This document shows, piece after piece, positions 18,161 to 27,980 of a stretch of 64,000 bases of DNA. The translations under genes were made by a program, and so were the position numbers. This stretch comes from Candidatus Sulfuritelmatomonas gaucii (GTDB lineage Bacteria; Acidobacteriota; Terriglobia; Terriglobales; Acidobacteriaceae), in the NCBI GenBank assembly GCA_900290245.1, contig OKRB01000103.1, positions 17,756 through 81,755 on the forward strand, in the 5' to 3' direction. Position 1 is the stretch's first letter. Each line of letters opens with the position of its first letter. Under the pieces are notes generated by a model. That model did not search any database. It had not been told where the DNA came from and saw only the letters and a list, made by a program, of their open reading frames with translations.

Positions 18161-19234
18161 ATGGAAATTGCTTCCGACGCCACCACGGCCGCGGCGGTCT
18201 TGTCGCGCGTTGCTGGACTGCTTTCCCTACTTGCGCTTTGCGTAGCCGTTGCAGGGGCGCCGAGTTCGCGCGCACAATCCCCGCCTGCAGCGAACGCGAC
18301 GCAATCTGCCGGTGCCGCAGTTGCGGACCAGCCCACGGCGACTCCGTCTGCGCCCGAAGCAACTCAGCCGCCGGTGCTGAGCGGGCGCCCGATGGCGATT
18401 GTGCCTATCGACAAATCCATTCCCGGCGCGGCGCTTGACGTTGCGGGGTCGCTGCAGGCCCGGAACGGAAGGGCGTATCTCACCTCGAGCGGTACAGTGA
18501 CTGCGGGTGATGCAACGGCTCAGGTCACGCTGCCCTATCGCGGAACACTCCGTGTCTGCGCGTCGAGCACAGTGAAGCTCGCAGCGGACTCGAGCATGCC
18601 CACGGATCAGGTGCCGGGGCTGCTGATTGCTCTCGATCAGGGCGCGGTGGAAATGAGCTTTGCGGAGAGCGAGGCCCGCGAACGCATTGCCGATACGCTG
18701 CTGACGCCCTATTTCCGCATCCTCATCGGCGGGCCAAGCGCCGCGGATGTGAAGGTGCGGCTAGGCGATCACGGCGATACGTGCGTGGATAACGCCGGGG
18801 CGGATGCGCCCTATGTGGTGGTGACCAGCGTCTTCGATAGTGGGGTCTATCGCGTGCAGCCTGGCCAACGCGTGATGTTTGAGAATGGCAGCCTGCATGA
18901 AGTGGTCGACGAGGAGAAGGAGCCCTGCGGATGCCCGTCACCCAAAGCTGCGGCAAATGAATTTCCCCTGGCGCAGAGCGAAGGACTTACATCCGCTTCG
19001 AACCCGCCGCCGGCGTCCGCAGTCAAGCAGCCCGCGGGAAATGACCAGGTGGCGACCACGCTGGTTTACAACAGTGGCGCCCACGCGCCGCCGACAGTCA
19101 CCATTCCGCAGCCCGAATCCAGCGCGGCAGTCCCAGCGGCTCCTGCACCCGCGCAAGCGCCTGCAACTAAGAAGAAGCCTGGATTCTTCCGCAGGGTCGG
19201 GCGGTTCTTCAAACGCGTGTTCGGCGCGGAGTGA
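18161..19234 (+). CDS. Exported Ala/Pro-rich protein of unknown function
   Basis: The 357-residue product has an N-terminal hydrophobic segment (about 12-38, ending in SSRAQS), probably a signal peptide or anchor, then a low-complexity Ala/Pro/Thr linker. A central domain (about 90-255) has beta-rich text (TAQVTLPYRGTLRVCASSTVKL, then PGQRVMFENGSLHEVVDEE) that looks loosely like a FecR-type or cupin-like beta domain. The tail is Pro/Ala-rich and ends in a strongly basic amphipathic stretch (PGFFRRVGRFFKRVF). I do not recognise the family. It follows trpG by three bases. Confidence 0.65.
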   Translation: MEIASDATTAAAVLSRVAGLLSLLALCVAVAGAPSSRAQSPPAANATQSAGAAVADQPTATPSAPEATQPPVLSGRPMAIVPIDKSIPGAALDVAGSLQARNGRAYLTSSGTVTAGDATAQVTLPYRGTLRVCASSTVKLAADSSMPTDQVPGLLIALDQGAVEMSFAESEARERIADTLLTPYFRILIGGPSAADVKVRLGDHGDTCVDNAGADAPYVVVTSVFDSGVYRVQPGQRVMFENGSLHEVVDEEKEPCGCPSPKAAANEFPLAQSEGLTSASNPPPASAVKQPAGNDQVATTLVYNSGAHAPPTVTIPQPESSAAVPAAPAPAQAPATKKKPGFFRRVGRFFKRVFGAE

Positions 19235-19334
19235 CAGAAGCAGGGAACAAGGGAACAGGAAACGGGGAAAAGATACCTGCCCGCTGCCCTTCCGGCCGGT
19301 TGTAGCCCGTGCTCAGCGTTCGTTTGTGCTTAAC

Positions 19335-19652
19335 CTATGGGTTCAGTTGTGGTACCGCGCAGGGAACGCGGTGAATCACGCCGCCTGGCCTATCCATGTG
19401 AAACATGTACGTGCATTGCAGCGCCGCGTTGCCCTGCGTCGCACCCTGGTAGACGTACACCGTCTTGGTTTCCGGCTGGTAGACCAGCAATGCGCTCGAC
19501 TCACTCAACCCGGCGAGTTGAAACTGCACGCCGAGTCCGCCCGAGTCATAGCTCGACGCCTTCACGGTTCGGCCTGCTCCAAGCCAGAACCCTAATGCCA
19601 ATACGCCAACAACCGCGAGTCCATCCCTCGTCCACTGCCACGCTTTCTGCAT
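19335..19652 (-). CDS. Small membrane-anchored or exported protein, unknown
   Basis: The start is set at 19652 (MQKAWQW), with GGGAGGGCAAG just upstream; the product is 105 residues. A hydrophobic segment (about 10-27, LAVVGVLALGFWLGAG) should anchor or export it. The rest is a small beta-type domain (LGVQFQLAG, ALLVYQPETKTVYVYQG) with two Cys near the end. The family is not recognised. It lies between the trpG unit and trpE, converging with the former. Confidence 0.6.
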   Translation of the reverse strand: MQKAWQWTRDGLAVVGVLALGFWLGAGRTVKASSYDSGGLGVQFQLAGLSESSALLVYQPETKTVYVYQGATQGNAALQCTYMFHMDRPGGVIHRVPCAVPQLNP

Positions 19653-19746
19653 CTTGCCCTCCCGCAAGCGATGACTTTCCACTAAAGACGCACGTGCGTC
19701 CTCCGTTGCTCGCAGATTAATGTGAATTCACTTCGGCAATGCAGCG

Positions 19747-21324
19747 TTAAATCTCTCTCGCGCGCTCGATGGCGCGGAGGACGGCCTGGGCTTTGTTAAT
19801 CGACTCCTCGTACTCAAGCTCCGGCACGGAATCAGCAACGATGCCCGCACCCGCCTGCACCGAGCCCTTGCCGCCGACTGAGAGCATCGAACGGATGGCA
19901 ATGCAGGAGTCGAGGTTGCCTGAGAAATCGGCATAGAGCACCGCTCCACCATAGGTGCCGCGCCGCGCGGGCTCCAACTCCTCGATGATCTCCATGGCTC
20001 GCACCTTGGGCGCTCCTGAGAGCGTCCCGGCAGGGAAGCAGGCGCGAAGCGCGTCGACCGCGGTGAGTTCGGGCCGCAGTTTCCCTTCGATCGAGCTCAC
20101 TATGTGCATTACGTGGCTGTAGCGCTCAACAAACATTAGCTTGTCGACCTTCACGCTGCCGAAGCGGCTCACACGGCCGACGTCGTTGCGGCCCAGGTCG
20201 ACCAGCATGACGTGTTCAGCGCGCTCTTTTTCATCGCTCATCATTTCCTCGGCGAGCGCGTGGTCTTCCGCTTCGCTTGCGCCGCGGCGGCGCGTGCCGG
20301 CGATGGGCCGGTACTCGACCTTGCCCTGGTGTACGCGGACCAGAAGCTCAGGCGATGAACCGGCAAGTTCGAGGGTCTCCGCCCCTTTTGATTTTTTGGA
20401 GGAGTGGGTTAGCCTGCCGGTTTGTCTCGCGCCTAGCGGCCCATCTGGTGCGAAGCGCAGGAAAAACATGTATGGGCTCGGGTTCACGGTGCGCAGCGCG
20501 CGATAAATCTGAAAGCTGTCCACGCCCGGCTCGACGTCAAAGCGTTGCGAGATCACGACCTGAAATGCATCTCCTGCCCGGATGTATTCCTTGGTGCGTG
20601 CCACTGCGGCCGTGAAGTCCTTTTTCGCCGTGCGGTGCTTCACCTTGAGTTTGCCGTGCGTTTGTGGCTTCCGGCGCTCCAGGGGCGGCAGAGGTTGCGC
20701 AAGCCGTTTCTCCAGCTTGTCGAGGCGCCTTACGGCGCGATCGTAGACGGCCGCGGCATTGCCGTTTCTTACGTCTGCCGTCACCACCAGCCAGATCTCC
20801 TTGCGCACATGATCGAAAGCCAGCACTTCGTCAAAAAACAGCAGGCAGGCGTCCGGGACTCCGAGCTCGTCTTTTGCCAGCGCGGGCAGGCGTTCGATCT
20901 GGCGCACGGCGTCATAGGCAAAAAAGCCCACGGCGCCGGCAGTAAACGGTGGCAGCCCCGGCAACCGGGCCGCTTGGTGGCCACCCAGCGCGTCGCGCAA
21001 CACAGCGAAGACGTCGCCTTCAACGTGCGCCGTTTTCGGGCGCGCGGAGCCCAGACCTTCGGTGATGGCGATCTGGCGGCCACGCGCCACGATGCGCTTG
21101 AACGGCGAGAGGCCGATGAACGTGTACCGGCCCACCTGCTCGCCGCCTTCAACCGATTCCAACAGAAAACATTCGCGCTCAGGCCAGGCCGCCCGCAGAA
21201 AGGCCGAGACGGGTGTCTCCAGGTCGGCCATCAGCGTCCGGCAAACGGGCACGAGCGTGTGCGACTGAGCCAGGGCCAGGAACTCTTTGCGGCTGGGAAA
21301 GGCTGAGCGGGAAGCGAAACTCAC
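19747..21324 (-). CDS. trpE: Anthranilate synthase component I
   Basis: TrpE converts chorismate and ammonia to anthranilate. The 525 residues are near the usual length. The N-terminal domain carries ECFLLESVEGGEQVGRYTF; the chorismate-binding domain carries GDAFQVVISQRF, NPSPYMFFL, PIAGTRRRG, VDLGRNDVGRV, PAGTLSGAPKVRAMEII and GGAVLYADFSGNLD. A hydrophilic insertion of about 24 residues (roughly 293-316, rich in Ser/Lys/Gly) interrupts the loop before SSPELL, usually GASPE. This loop may tolerate it, but it is unusual. PabB is the alternative name, yet length and motifs favour TrpE. Confidence 0.93.
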   Translation of the reverse strand: MSFASRSAFPSRKEFLALAQSHTLVPVCRTLMADLETPVSAFLRAAWPERECFLLESVEGGEQVGRYTFIGLSPFKRIVARGRQIAITEGLGSARPKTAHVEGDVFAVLRDALGGHQAARLPGLPPFTAGAVGFFAYDAVRQIERLPALAKDELGVPDACLLFFDEVLAFDHVRKEIWLVVTADVRNGNAAAVYDRAVRRLDKLEKRLAQPLPPLERRKPQTHGKLKVKHRTAKKDFTAAVARTKEYIRAGDAFQVVISQRFDVEPGVDSFQIYRALRTVNPSPYMFFLRFAPDGPLGARQTGRLTHSSKKSKGAETLELAGSSPELLVRVHQGKVEYRPIAGTRRRGASEAEDHALAEEMMSDEKERAEHVMLVDLGRNDVGRVSRFGSVKVDKLMFVERYSHVMHIVSSIEGKLRPELTAVDALRACFPAGTLSGAPKVRAMEIIEELEPARRGTYGGAVLYADFSGNLDSCIAIRSMLSVGGKGSVQAGAGIVADSVPELEYEESINKAQAVLRAIERAREI

Positions 21325-21719
21325 AGCCTAAGTGTAACTGCTCCAGTAGAGCGGCTAGATCTGGTTGCATAAATGGCTTTGTAAAAGGGCACGACTTTAG
21401 TCGTACTGGAAAAGGCGCATGAAATGCGGCGCTTTGACCCCCGAGGGACGTTTTACGGCCGGCTCCCGGGGGCTTATGCAACCAGCTCTGCGGCTTTCCG
21501 CAAGAGGGCTCGAACGGCCGTCATCGGGCCGGTTTGGGAATGTGTTGAGGCGCCGGGTTCATCCCGCTTGACGTTGAAGGCCTCTGAGCCTAGACTCACT
21601 GAGGTTTGGGCCTGCGGGCAGTGAGGGGCGAACCCGGCGCGCCGGAGCAGGATTTTTCTGAAATCAAGAGGCGAGTACGAATCCCATTCACCGGGATTCA
21701 ACGAGAGATGGAGTTCGAT
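21325..21719. other. Divergent intergenic region between trpE and glutamate dehydrogenase
   Basis: This gap holds the MITE-like element (21357-21489) next to the trpE start. It also holds a leader with a 7-bp stem (CTCACTG/CAGTGAG, 21595-21625) ahead of the dehydrogenase start. The minus-strand ORF listed here has no motif and I do not support it. Confidence 0.55.
21357..21489. mobile_element. MITE-like element with 16-bp terminal inverted repeats and 6-bp target duplication
   Basis: The left end AGATCTGGTTGCATAA (21357-21372) and right end TTATGCAACCAGCTCT (21474-21489) are inverted repeats matching at 15 of 16 positions. The element is flanked by the direct repeat GCGGCT (21351-21356 and 21490-21495). 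It is 133 bp long and non-coding, with an internal hairpin ACGACTTTAGTCGT. It was probably mobilised in trans by a transposase not present here. It lies about 30 bp upstream of the trpE start and so may affect its promoter. Confidence 0.75.
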
Positions 21720-22997
21720 ATGTCCACTGGTGCGACCAACGTGACGTTAGACCAGGAAATCAATCCCTGGGAGGCGCAAAGTGCGCGCTTCGATTTTGCC
21801 GCGCGGAAACTGAATCTTGACGAGGGGCTCTGGAAGGTGCTGCGCTCGCCATCGCGGGAGGTAATTGTTCATTTTCCTGTCTCACTCGATAACGGCATGA
21901 TCGACATGTTCACTGGCTTCCGTGTGCAGCACTCGATGGCGCGCGGCCCGTGCAAGGGCGGTATCCGCTACGCCCCTGACGTGACGCTGGACGAGGTGCG
22001 CGCTCTGGCCAGTTGGATGACCTGGAAGTGCGCGGTCGTGAATATCCCGTTTGGCGGGGCAAAGGGCGGCGTCATCTGCGACCCGCACAGCATGAGCCGC
22101 AACGAGCTGGAACGCATGACGCGCCGCTACACTTCGGAGATCATCGAGTTTATCGGGCCGGAGAAGGATGTTCCCGCACCCGATGTGAACACCAACGAGC
22201 AGACCATGGCATGGATCATGGACACCTATTCCATGCATATGCGCCAGACGGTCACCAGCGTGGTGACCGGCAAGCCGTTGAATATTGGCGGATCGCATGG
22301 CCGGATTGAAGCCACTGGACGCGGCGTGATGGTGGTATGCGGCGAGAGCCTGCGCTACCTCAACATGCCGGTCGAAGGTTGCCGGGTCATCATTCAGGGA
22401 TTCGGCAACGTGGGATCCAATGCCGCGCGGCTGATGCAGGAACAGGGCTACAAGATCATCGGCATCGCCGAGCGCGACGGCGGTCTCTATAATTCCGGCG
22501 GTATCGACATTCACCAACTGCTCGAATACAAGTACCGCAACAACACAATCCTCGGCTTCCGCGGCGCGGAGGCCATGCCCAGCGAAGAATTGCTTATTGC
22601 CGAATGCGACATTCTCATCCCCGCGGCGACCGAGAATGTGATCACCAGCCGCAATGCCGACAAGGTCCGTGCCCGCATCGTGGTGGAAGGCGCAAACGGG
22701 CCGACCACCGCCGTCGCCGACGAAATCCTGGCCGAAAAGCGCATCTTCATCGTGCCCGACATCCTGGCCAACGCCGGCGGCGTCACCGCCAGCTACTTCG
22801 AATGGGTGCAGGATCGCCAGGGATATTTCTGGAAAGAATCAGTCGTGAATGAGCAACTCGAGAGCATACTGCGCGACAGTTTCGACGACGTCGTACGTTA
22901 CGCCGAAGCCCACGACGTGAACAATCGCATCGCAGCGTATATGCTGGCAATCGACAGAGTGGCCTACACCATCAAGCAGCGCGGCATTTACGCGTAG
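21720..22997 (+). CDS. gdhA: Glu/Leu/Phe/Val-family dehydrogenase, probably glutamate dehydrogenase
   Basis: This enzyme interconverts glutamate and 2-oxoglutarate with ammonium. I choose the ATG at 21720 because GGAG lies six bases upstream; the product is 425 residues, the hexameric GDH length. Visible are [22 protein letters not shown] with substrate-binding Lys, [18 protein letters not shown] with the catalytic Lys region, [20 protein letters not shown] with the catalytic Asp, and the nucleotide-binding [10 protein letters not shown]. The preferred coenzyme is not obvious. A strong terminator follows. Together with the three glutamine synthetases it gives a second route for ammonium. Confidence 0.95.
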   Translation: MSTGATNVTLDQEINPWEAQSARFDFAARKLNLDEGLWKVLRSPSREVIVHFPVSLDNGMIDMFTGFRVQHSMARGPCKGGIRYAPDVTLDEVRALASWMTWKCAVVNIPFGGAKGGVICDPHSMSRNELERMTRRYTSEIIEFIGPEKDVPAPDVNTNEQTMAWIMDTYSMHMRQTVTSVVTGKPLNIGGSHGRIEATGRGVMVVCGESLRYLNMPVEGCRVIIQGFGNVGSNAARLMQEQGYKIIGIAERDGGLYNSGGIDIHQLLEYKYRNNTILGFRGAEAMPSEELLIAECDILIPAATENVITSRNADKVRARIVVEGANGPTTAVADEILAEKRIFIVPDILANAGGVTASYFEWVQDRQGYFWKESVVNEQLESILRDSFDDVVRYAEAHDVNNRIAAYMLAIDRVAYTIKQRGIYA

Positions 22998-23030
22998 AAC
23001 ATCCGACGGGAGCCGACCCGGACCGAATCT

Positions 23031-23075
23031 GGCGAGAGGAGCAAAGCGCTTCTCTCGCCATGATTTTGTTTTCTG
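23031..23075 (+). terminator. Rho-independent terminator after glutamate dehydrogenase
   Basis: GGCGAGAGGAGC pairs with GCTTCTCTCGCC (12 bp, one G-U) around a 5-base loop and is followed by ATGATTTTGTTTTCT. It lies 34 bases after the stop codon. Confidence 0.85.
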
Positions 23076-23226
23076 CGCATCCTCGCGGATGAGCTTATTC
23101 TGAGGCAACATGCCATCGCTCGGCCAACTCATCCGGCGTGAAGCGTCGCTCCAAACCACCCGGATCAATGAAAGCGAGTTCGAGGCACCGATCTACGACA
23201 AGCGATTCTCCATAACGCCCCTCGGT

Positions 23227-25311
23227 TTAGCCAACCTGGAAAGGGATCCAGACCTGCATCGATGACGGCTCTCGATTGTCCCACGCATAGTAAGGAATGA
23301 GTCGGAGCGTGGTCGGAGACTCGGCGGCCTTGTGGTTATCGGTGCCCGAGAAGTAAAGGCTCGTGTCTGCCACGACGCTTGCGACGGATCCTGGATGTTC
23401 GAGCACCATCACACCGTCAAGAAGATCAGGCGCGTAATGGGGCACGGTGGTGTCATCAAGATGAGCAGTGTAGCCAACGATGCTCGGGGCGCGCGTCACA
23501 TCCGGCTGGTCGAGCATTTCCATGCAGAAGACAATGGGGCCACGCTGAAATGCGACGCGACCACGATCTTCGTTAACGGCAGGATTGGCTTTCAACAAGC
23601 GCGTGGACATGTCGAAGTTGAGCTCAACGACATCTCCTGCTGACCAGCGGCGGTGGATCGGCAAATACTTTCCCGGTTGAATGCCTGATTGGTCAGTTCC
23701 GTTGACTCGAACAGATGTCTGCTGCGACCAGCCGGGGATGCGAACGTGCAACGTGAATTCGCTCGGAGTCGCAGGATCCACCGCGATTCGGACGTTGCCT
23801 TCCCAGGGATAACGGGTGGTTTGCTCAATGCGGAAGCGGCGGCCGTCACCGAGTCGCCAATCGATGGCGGAATTGTCATAGAGATGCACGTAGACGCCGT
23901 CGTCGCTGGTGCCGTAAAAGTACCCAGGCAGAGAAGCGAAGGTGCGCTCAAGGTTCGGCGGACAACAAGTGGTGTCGTACCACGGGTTGCGGATCCTGCC
24001 TTCGGGTGCGTGGCGGTCGCTGGAGTCTCCCTCTGGATCGAATGCGAGCGGATTGCGATAACAGTAGGTGCGGCCGTCAAGCGACATGCCGGAATTGATT
24101 CCGTTGTACAGAGAGCGTTCGATGACGTCGGTGAAGCGCGCATCGCCCGAGGCGGTGAGCATGCGCCAGTTCCACATCATGACGCCAATGGCGGCGCAGC
24201 TTTCGCCGTAGGCGCGCGCATTGGGCAGTTCGTAAGGATCGCCAAAGGCTTCGCCGGTTTCGCGCGCGCCCACCCCGCCCGTGACATAAAGCTGATCGTG
24301 GACCAGATCTTCCCAGAGTGTGTTGAGGGTCTTCCAATAGGCCGGGTCGCCCGTTTCGAGGTAATAGTCTGTGGCACCGCAGCACGCGTACATGGCGCGC
24401 ACGGCATGACCCTCAAGATGCGTGCGCGAGGTGAAGGGAATTCCGCAGAACATGTAGACGATTTGCTGCGGGCGGAGGGGGATGCGCTCGTCGCCATGAA
24501 GAATGTAGCCGGCGAGATCGACATAAGCGCGTTTGCCGGTTGTGCGGTAGAGTTCGATTAACGACATTTCAATTTCAGGATGGCCAGCGACAATGCCCTT
24601 CTGATTGGCGCCGGGGCCGTAGTTCGGCAGCAGGAAATCGTCGACCATGCGGATGCCGGCATCGAGCAGCGTGCGGTCGCCAGTGGCACGGTAGATGGCA
24701 ATGGCTCCCTGGAGCATGTGGCCAAGACAGTAGAGCTCATGGCCGGTGGTCTGCGTCTCGTAAAGCATGCGCAGCGGCTTGCGACCGTCCTGGTAGTAGG
24801 TGTCGATATAGCCGCTCGGTTCCTGCGTGGCGACCACCTGATGGATCATTTCGAGAGTGGTAGAGCGGAGTTGCGAATGGTCGGCGGTCTGCAGAGCAAA
24901 ACCAACGGCCTCGGCCCATTTGTAGATATCGGAGTCGGAATAGACGGGACCGATCTGCGGCGCGGAGGATCTGCCTTCGAGCCGGAGGAAGTTGTTCATG
25001 CGCCCGTGATCGACCAACTCATCGTGCATCGAAGGAATGCTCGATTCGATATTGGTGACGCGACGCTTTGACCAGAAGCCTTCCCGAATCTCGACGGCGC
25101 GAACAGGAACTGTTTTGAGCTTGGCATAGGGTGAGCGGGAGACGTCGATGACGCCTGCGTCTTTCCATGTCCCAGCCGGGGAGTCAGGAGCGGCGGCAGC
25201 AAGTGAGTTGAGCGCTCCGGCGACGCGGGGGCTCGCCTGTGCAATTGCGGCGGGGACAACAGTTGCGGCGGCGGTGGCAAGAAAACGACGGCGGGAGAGT
25301 TTGGATTTCAT
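23227..25311 (-). CDS. GH127 family glycoside hydrolase (beta-L-arabinofuranosidase-like)
   Basis: GH127 enzymes (formerly DUF1680) release beta-L-arabinofuranose using a zinc-bound Cys nucleophile. The 694 residues start with a twin-arginine signal (SRRRFLATAAATVVPAA), so the enzyme is exported folded. The (alpha/alpha)6 barrel carries GESCAAIGVMMWNWRM, with the acid/base Glu and a zinc Cys, and WYDTTCCPPN with the nucleophile Cys. Beta domains follow (FTLHVRIPGWSQ, RGPIVFCMEM). AAGGAG precedes the ATG. It lies downstream of the GH3 gene and the TonB receptor gene on the same strand, consistent with a hemicellulose or arabinan locus. Confidence 0.93.
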   Translation of the reverse strand: MKSKLSRRRFLATAAATVVPAAIAQASPRVAGALNSLAAAAPDSPAGTWKDAGVIDVSRSPYAKLKTVPVRAVEIREGFWSKRRVTNIESSIPSMHDELVDHGRMNNFLRLEGRSSAPQIGPVYSDSDIYKWAEAVGFALQTADHSQLRSTTLEMIHQVVATQEPSGYIDTYYQDGRKPLRMLYETQTTGHELYCLGHMLQGAIAIYRATGDRTLLDAGIRMVDDFLLPNYGPGANQKGIVAGHPEIEMSLIELYRTTGKRAYVDLAGYILHGDERIPLRPQQIVYMFCGIPFTSRTHLEGHAVRAMYACCGATDYYLETGDPAYWKTLNTLWEDLVHDQLYVTGGVGARETGEAFGDPYELPNARAYGESCAAIGVMMWNWRMLTASGDARFTDVIERSLYNGINSGMSLDGRTYCYRNPLAFDPEGDSSDRHAPEGRIRNPWYDTTCCPPNLERTFASLPGYFYGTSDDGVYVHLYDNSAIDWRLGDGRRFRIEQTTRYPWEGNVRIAVDPATPSEFTLHVRIPGWSQQTSVRVNGTDQSGIQPGKYLPIHRRWSAGDVVELNFDMSTRLLKANPAVNEDRGRVAFQRGPIVFCMEMLDQPDVTRAPSIVGYTAHLDDTTVPHYAPDLLDGVMVLEHPGSVASVVADTSLYFSGTDNHKAAESPTTLRLIPYYAWDNREPSSMQVWIPFQVG

Positions 25312-25629
25312 GGCTGCGGCTCCTTTGGTGAGCGGAACAATGCGCCGGAAAAGTGCGAGTCATCCGGAAACGGGTTCACCCGGATTCAAATCGAATGGGT
25401 GCGGGCTACGCTCCGCGGGACCCACCATAGCAAAACCTGCGACCTGTGATCAATCGCGGTCGCGGGAATGCGCGTGCAGGACCAACCTTTTCCGAGACCG
25501 CGGATCTACTACTTGAGGTGCATGAGCGAAACAGCCTGGCGTGCCAGGGTCGTGCCGAAGCGCGAACTCCACAACCGCCGCTCCCACCCAACGGGACCCG
25601 CCAATTCACTTTCCGGTGAAGGTGCTCTT
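25312..25629. other. Intergenic region between GH127 and GH3 genes
   Basis: This 318-base gap contains no gene I can support and no clean terminator. It includes GC-rich inverted words near 25405-25435 that do not form a convincing stem. Confidence 0.4.
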
Positions 25630-27918
25630 TCATCTTTGCGCATGAGAGTAGTCGCCGTCCGCGAACCTGGTCGTAAGTTCGGTTGGCGGCCATTCTCCTG
25701 CGTTTGTCACGTCGAAATTGCCTTTTTGGCGGATGTCATCCGAGGCGCTTCCAACCATCACGTCGTATACTCCCGGGCTGATGACATATGCATGCTTGTT
25801 TGTGTCCCAGGACGAAAGCTGTTCGACCGGCAATTCAAAATTAACTGTCTTCGTCTCGCTGGGATTCAGGCTGACGCGCTCGAATCCCTGCAACTGTTCG
25901 CGGGGCTGCACAGAACTTTTGTCGTTGTTGTGCACGTAGAGCTGCACCACTTCTTCGCCGGCGCGGTCGCCTGTGTTCTTCACGTTCACATGGATTGTCA
26001 CGGTCCCGTCGCTCCCGGTTTGCGGGGCAGAAATACTGAGGTTACTGTAGTCGAAACTCGTATAGCTTAGCCCATGCCCGAATGCGAAGAGTGGCTTGTC
26101 AATCACATACATATAGGTAAAGCCCTTCGAAATGTCGTATTCCGTCATTGGCGGCAGACCTCGATCCGACGCATACACCGTGTAGGGCAGCCTTCCGGAC
26201 GGGTTGTAATCGCCGAACAGCACGTCGGCAATTGCAGTTCCACCTTCCTCACCTGCCCAGAACATATCGAGTACCGTGGGATAACGAACTTCTGTTGTGC
26301 GCTGGCCTCCCCCCGCGAACGGCGGTGCAAGCGATATCGGACCGCCGTTCAGCAACACAATCACTGTATTCGGATTGGCTTGCATCACCCTCTGGACCAG
26401 CGCAATCTGCACGGGTGGAAGATTGAGGAATTCGCGGTCGAGTCCTTCCCGTTCCAGCAACTGGTTGGTTCCCACAAAAAGAATGGCAACATCGGCTTGC
26501 TTAGCCGCGTTCACCGCCTCGGCAAGACTGGCTTCCGGATTGTCCGTTTCGACAATTCCGCTCCCTCGGGCATAAAGCACCTTCACTCCCGGCCCGGCTT
26601 TCTCCTGAATGCCCTCCAGCGGTTTTACGAATTTTGAGTACTCGCCGGTGTAATTCGGCCCGGTCTGCGCATAATCGGCGAATGGCCCGATAACTGCCAA
26701 CGTCTTGATTTTGCTCTTGTCCAGCGGCAACAGGTGATTTTCGTTGGCCAGCAGCACAATCGATTCCCGCGCAGTGCGCAGCGCAAGCTCCCGGTGGGCA
26801 GGCGAGTCGATCACATCGGGGCTGAGCTTGTTATAAGACACCATATCCGGGGGGTCGAATTCGCCAAGCCGGAAGCGGATTTTCAGCACCCTGCGCAGTG
26901 ATTGATCGACGTCCTTCTCCGCAAGCAGACCTTCGTCAAGCGCTTTGGGCAGCGCGATTGCATACGAACCATCATCCAGATCGCTGCCTGCCAGAACGGT
27001 CTTGGCCGCTGCTGCCTGAAGTGTCGGGTATTTCCTGTACTCATTCACAAGGTTTCGCACAGCACCGCTGTCAGGGACAACGAATCCCTGAAATCCCCAC
27101 TCATCGCGCAAGATATCGGTGAGCATTATCTTGTTTTCGGCGTTTGGCATGCCATTAATACCGTTGTACGAGGACATGATCGAAGAAGCCTTGCCCGCCA
27201 TAATCCCGGCTTTGAATTGAGGCAGGTAATAATCCATCAGGGTCCTCTCGGGCACCATATCGTTTGCGGTCTTCACGCGGTCTCTTTCATCGTCGTAAGC
27301 GGCATAGTGCTTCAGCGTCGCAGCCAACTCAAGATACTTTGGGTCGCTCCCCTGCGTTCCCTGTACGTAAGCGACGGTGATTCGCGAGGCGAGCAAAGGA
27401 TCCTCGCCAAATGTTTCCCAGATGCGCCCCCAACGTGGATCGCGATCCATATTGATGACAGGCGACCGGTAGACAAGACCGTTGTGCGCAATCCTCTTTC
27501 CGTCAGGAGTAATCGTGACCAGCTGCCCGCGCATTGTTTCCGTCGATCCTTGCACCGTGTGCCAGTAGTTATAGACAGCTCGGCCCTCGTCCGCGATCGC
27601 ACCTGCCACATCGTGAACCAACTGCGGGTCCCATGTTGCTGCCATGCTGATTGACACTGGAAACATCGTGGTCGGCTGTGACCACACGATCCCATGCAAG
27701 CTCTGGTTCCAGCCATTCATCACCGGAACCTTCAGCCGGTCAATTGCGGGCGCGGTCGTACTCAGCAGCGAAGTCTTTTCCGTGGGAGTGAGCTGGCTCA
27801 TCAGGTCGTCGACTCGCTTGTTGATCGGTTGGGATGGATCGAGATAGGCGGATTGAGCGCTTGCCCACAACGGGAATCCGAGGACGATAGCCAACACGCC
27901 GAATGCAGCTTTCTTCAT
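25630..27918 (-). CDS. GH3 family beta-glycosidase (beta-xylosidase/beta-glucosidase type)
   Basis: The 762-residue exported enzyme has a Sec signal (residues 1-21, ASAQ). The GH3 TIM-barrel domain contains NMDRDPRWGRIWETFGEDP, TLKHYAAYDDERDR with substrate-binding KH, and the nucleophile Asp in GFVVPDSGAVRN (usually VVSDW). The second domain has DVAILFVGTNQLLEREGLDR and LPYTVYASD. The C-terminal fibronectin-III-like domain holds VTIHVNVKNTGDRAGEEVVQLYVHN and YDVMVGSASDDI. Text of this type is usual for beta-xylosidases of arabinoxylan loci, but substrate is not certain. GAGGAGA precedes the start. It is transcribed just after the TonB receptor gene. Confidence 0.93.
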   Translation of the reverse strand: MKKAAFGVLAIVLGFPLWASAQSAYLDPSQPINKRVDDLMSQLTPTEKTSLLSTTAPAIDRLKVPVMNGWNQSLHGIVWSQPTTMFPVSISMAATWDPQLVHDVAGAIADEGRAVYNYWHTVQGSTETMRGQLVTITPDGKRIAHNGLVYRSPVINMDRDPRWGRIWETFGEDPLLASRITVAYVQGTQGSDPKYLELAATLKHYAAYDDERDRVKTANDMVPERTLMDYYLPQFKAGIMAGKASSIMSSYNGINGMPNAENKIMLTDILRDEWGFQGFVVPDSGAVRNLVNEYRKYPTLQAAAAKTVLAGSDLDDGSYAIALPKALDEGLLAEKDVDQSLRRVLKIRFRLGEFDPPDMVSYNKLSPDVIDSPAHRELALRTARESIVLLANENHLLPLDKSKIKTLAVIGPFADYAQTGPNYTGEYSKFVKPLEGIQEKAGPGVKVLYARGSGIVETDNPEASLAEAVNAAKQADVAILFVGTNQLLEREGLDREFLNLPPVQIALVQRVMQANPNTVIVLLNGGPISLAPPFAGGGQRTTEVRYPTVLDMFWAGEEGGTAIADVLFGDYNPSGRLPYTVYASDRGLPPMTEYDISKGFTYMYVIDKPLFAFGHGLSYTSFDYSNLSISAPQTGSDGTVTIHVNVKNTGDRAGEEVVQLYVHNNDKSSVQPREQLQGFERVSLNPSETKTVNFELPVEQLSSWDTNKHAYVISPGVYDVMVGSASDDIRQKGNFDVTNAGEWPPTELTTRFADGDYSHAQR

Positions 27919-27980
27919 TTTCTGTTCTCCTCAAATGACTGTGAATTGATCGTGCAGGCTTCGATTGAAACATGATGTAA

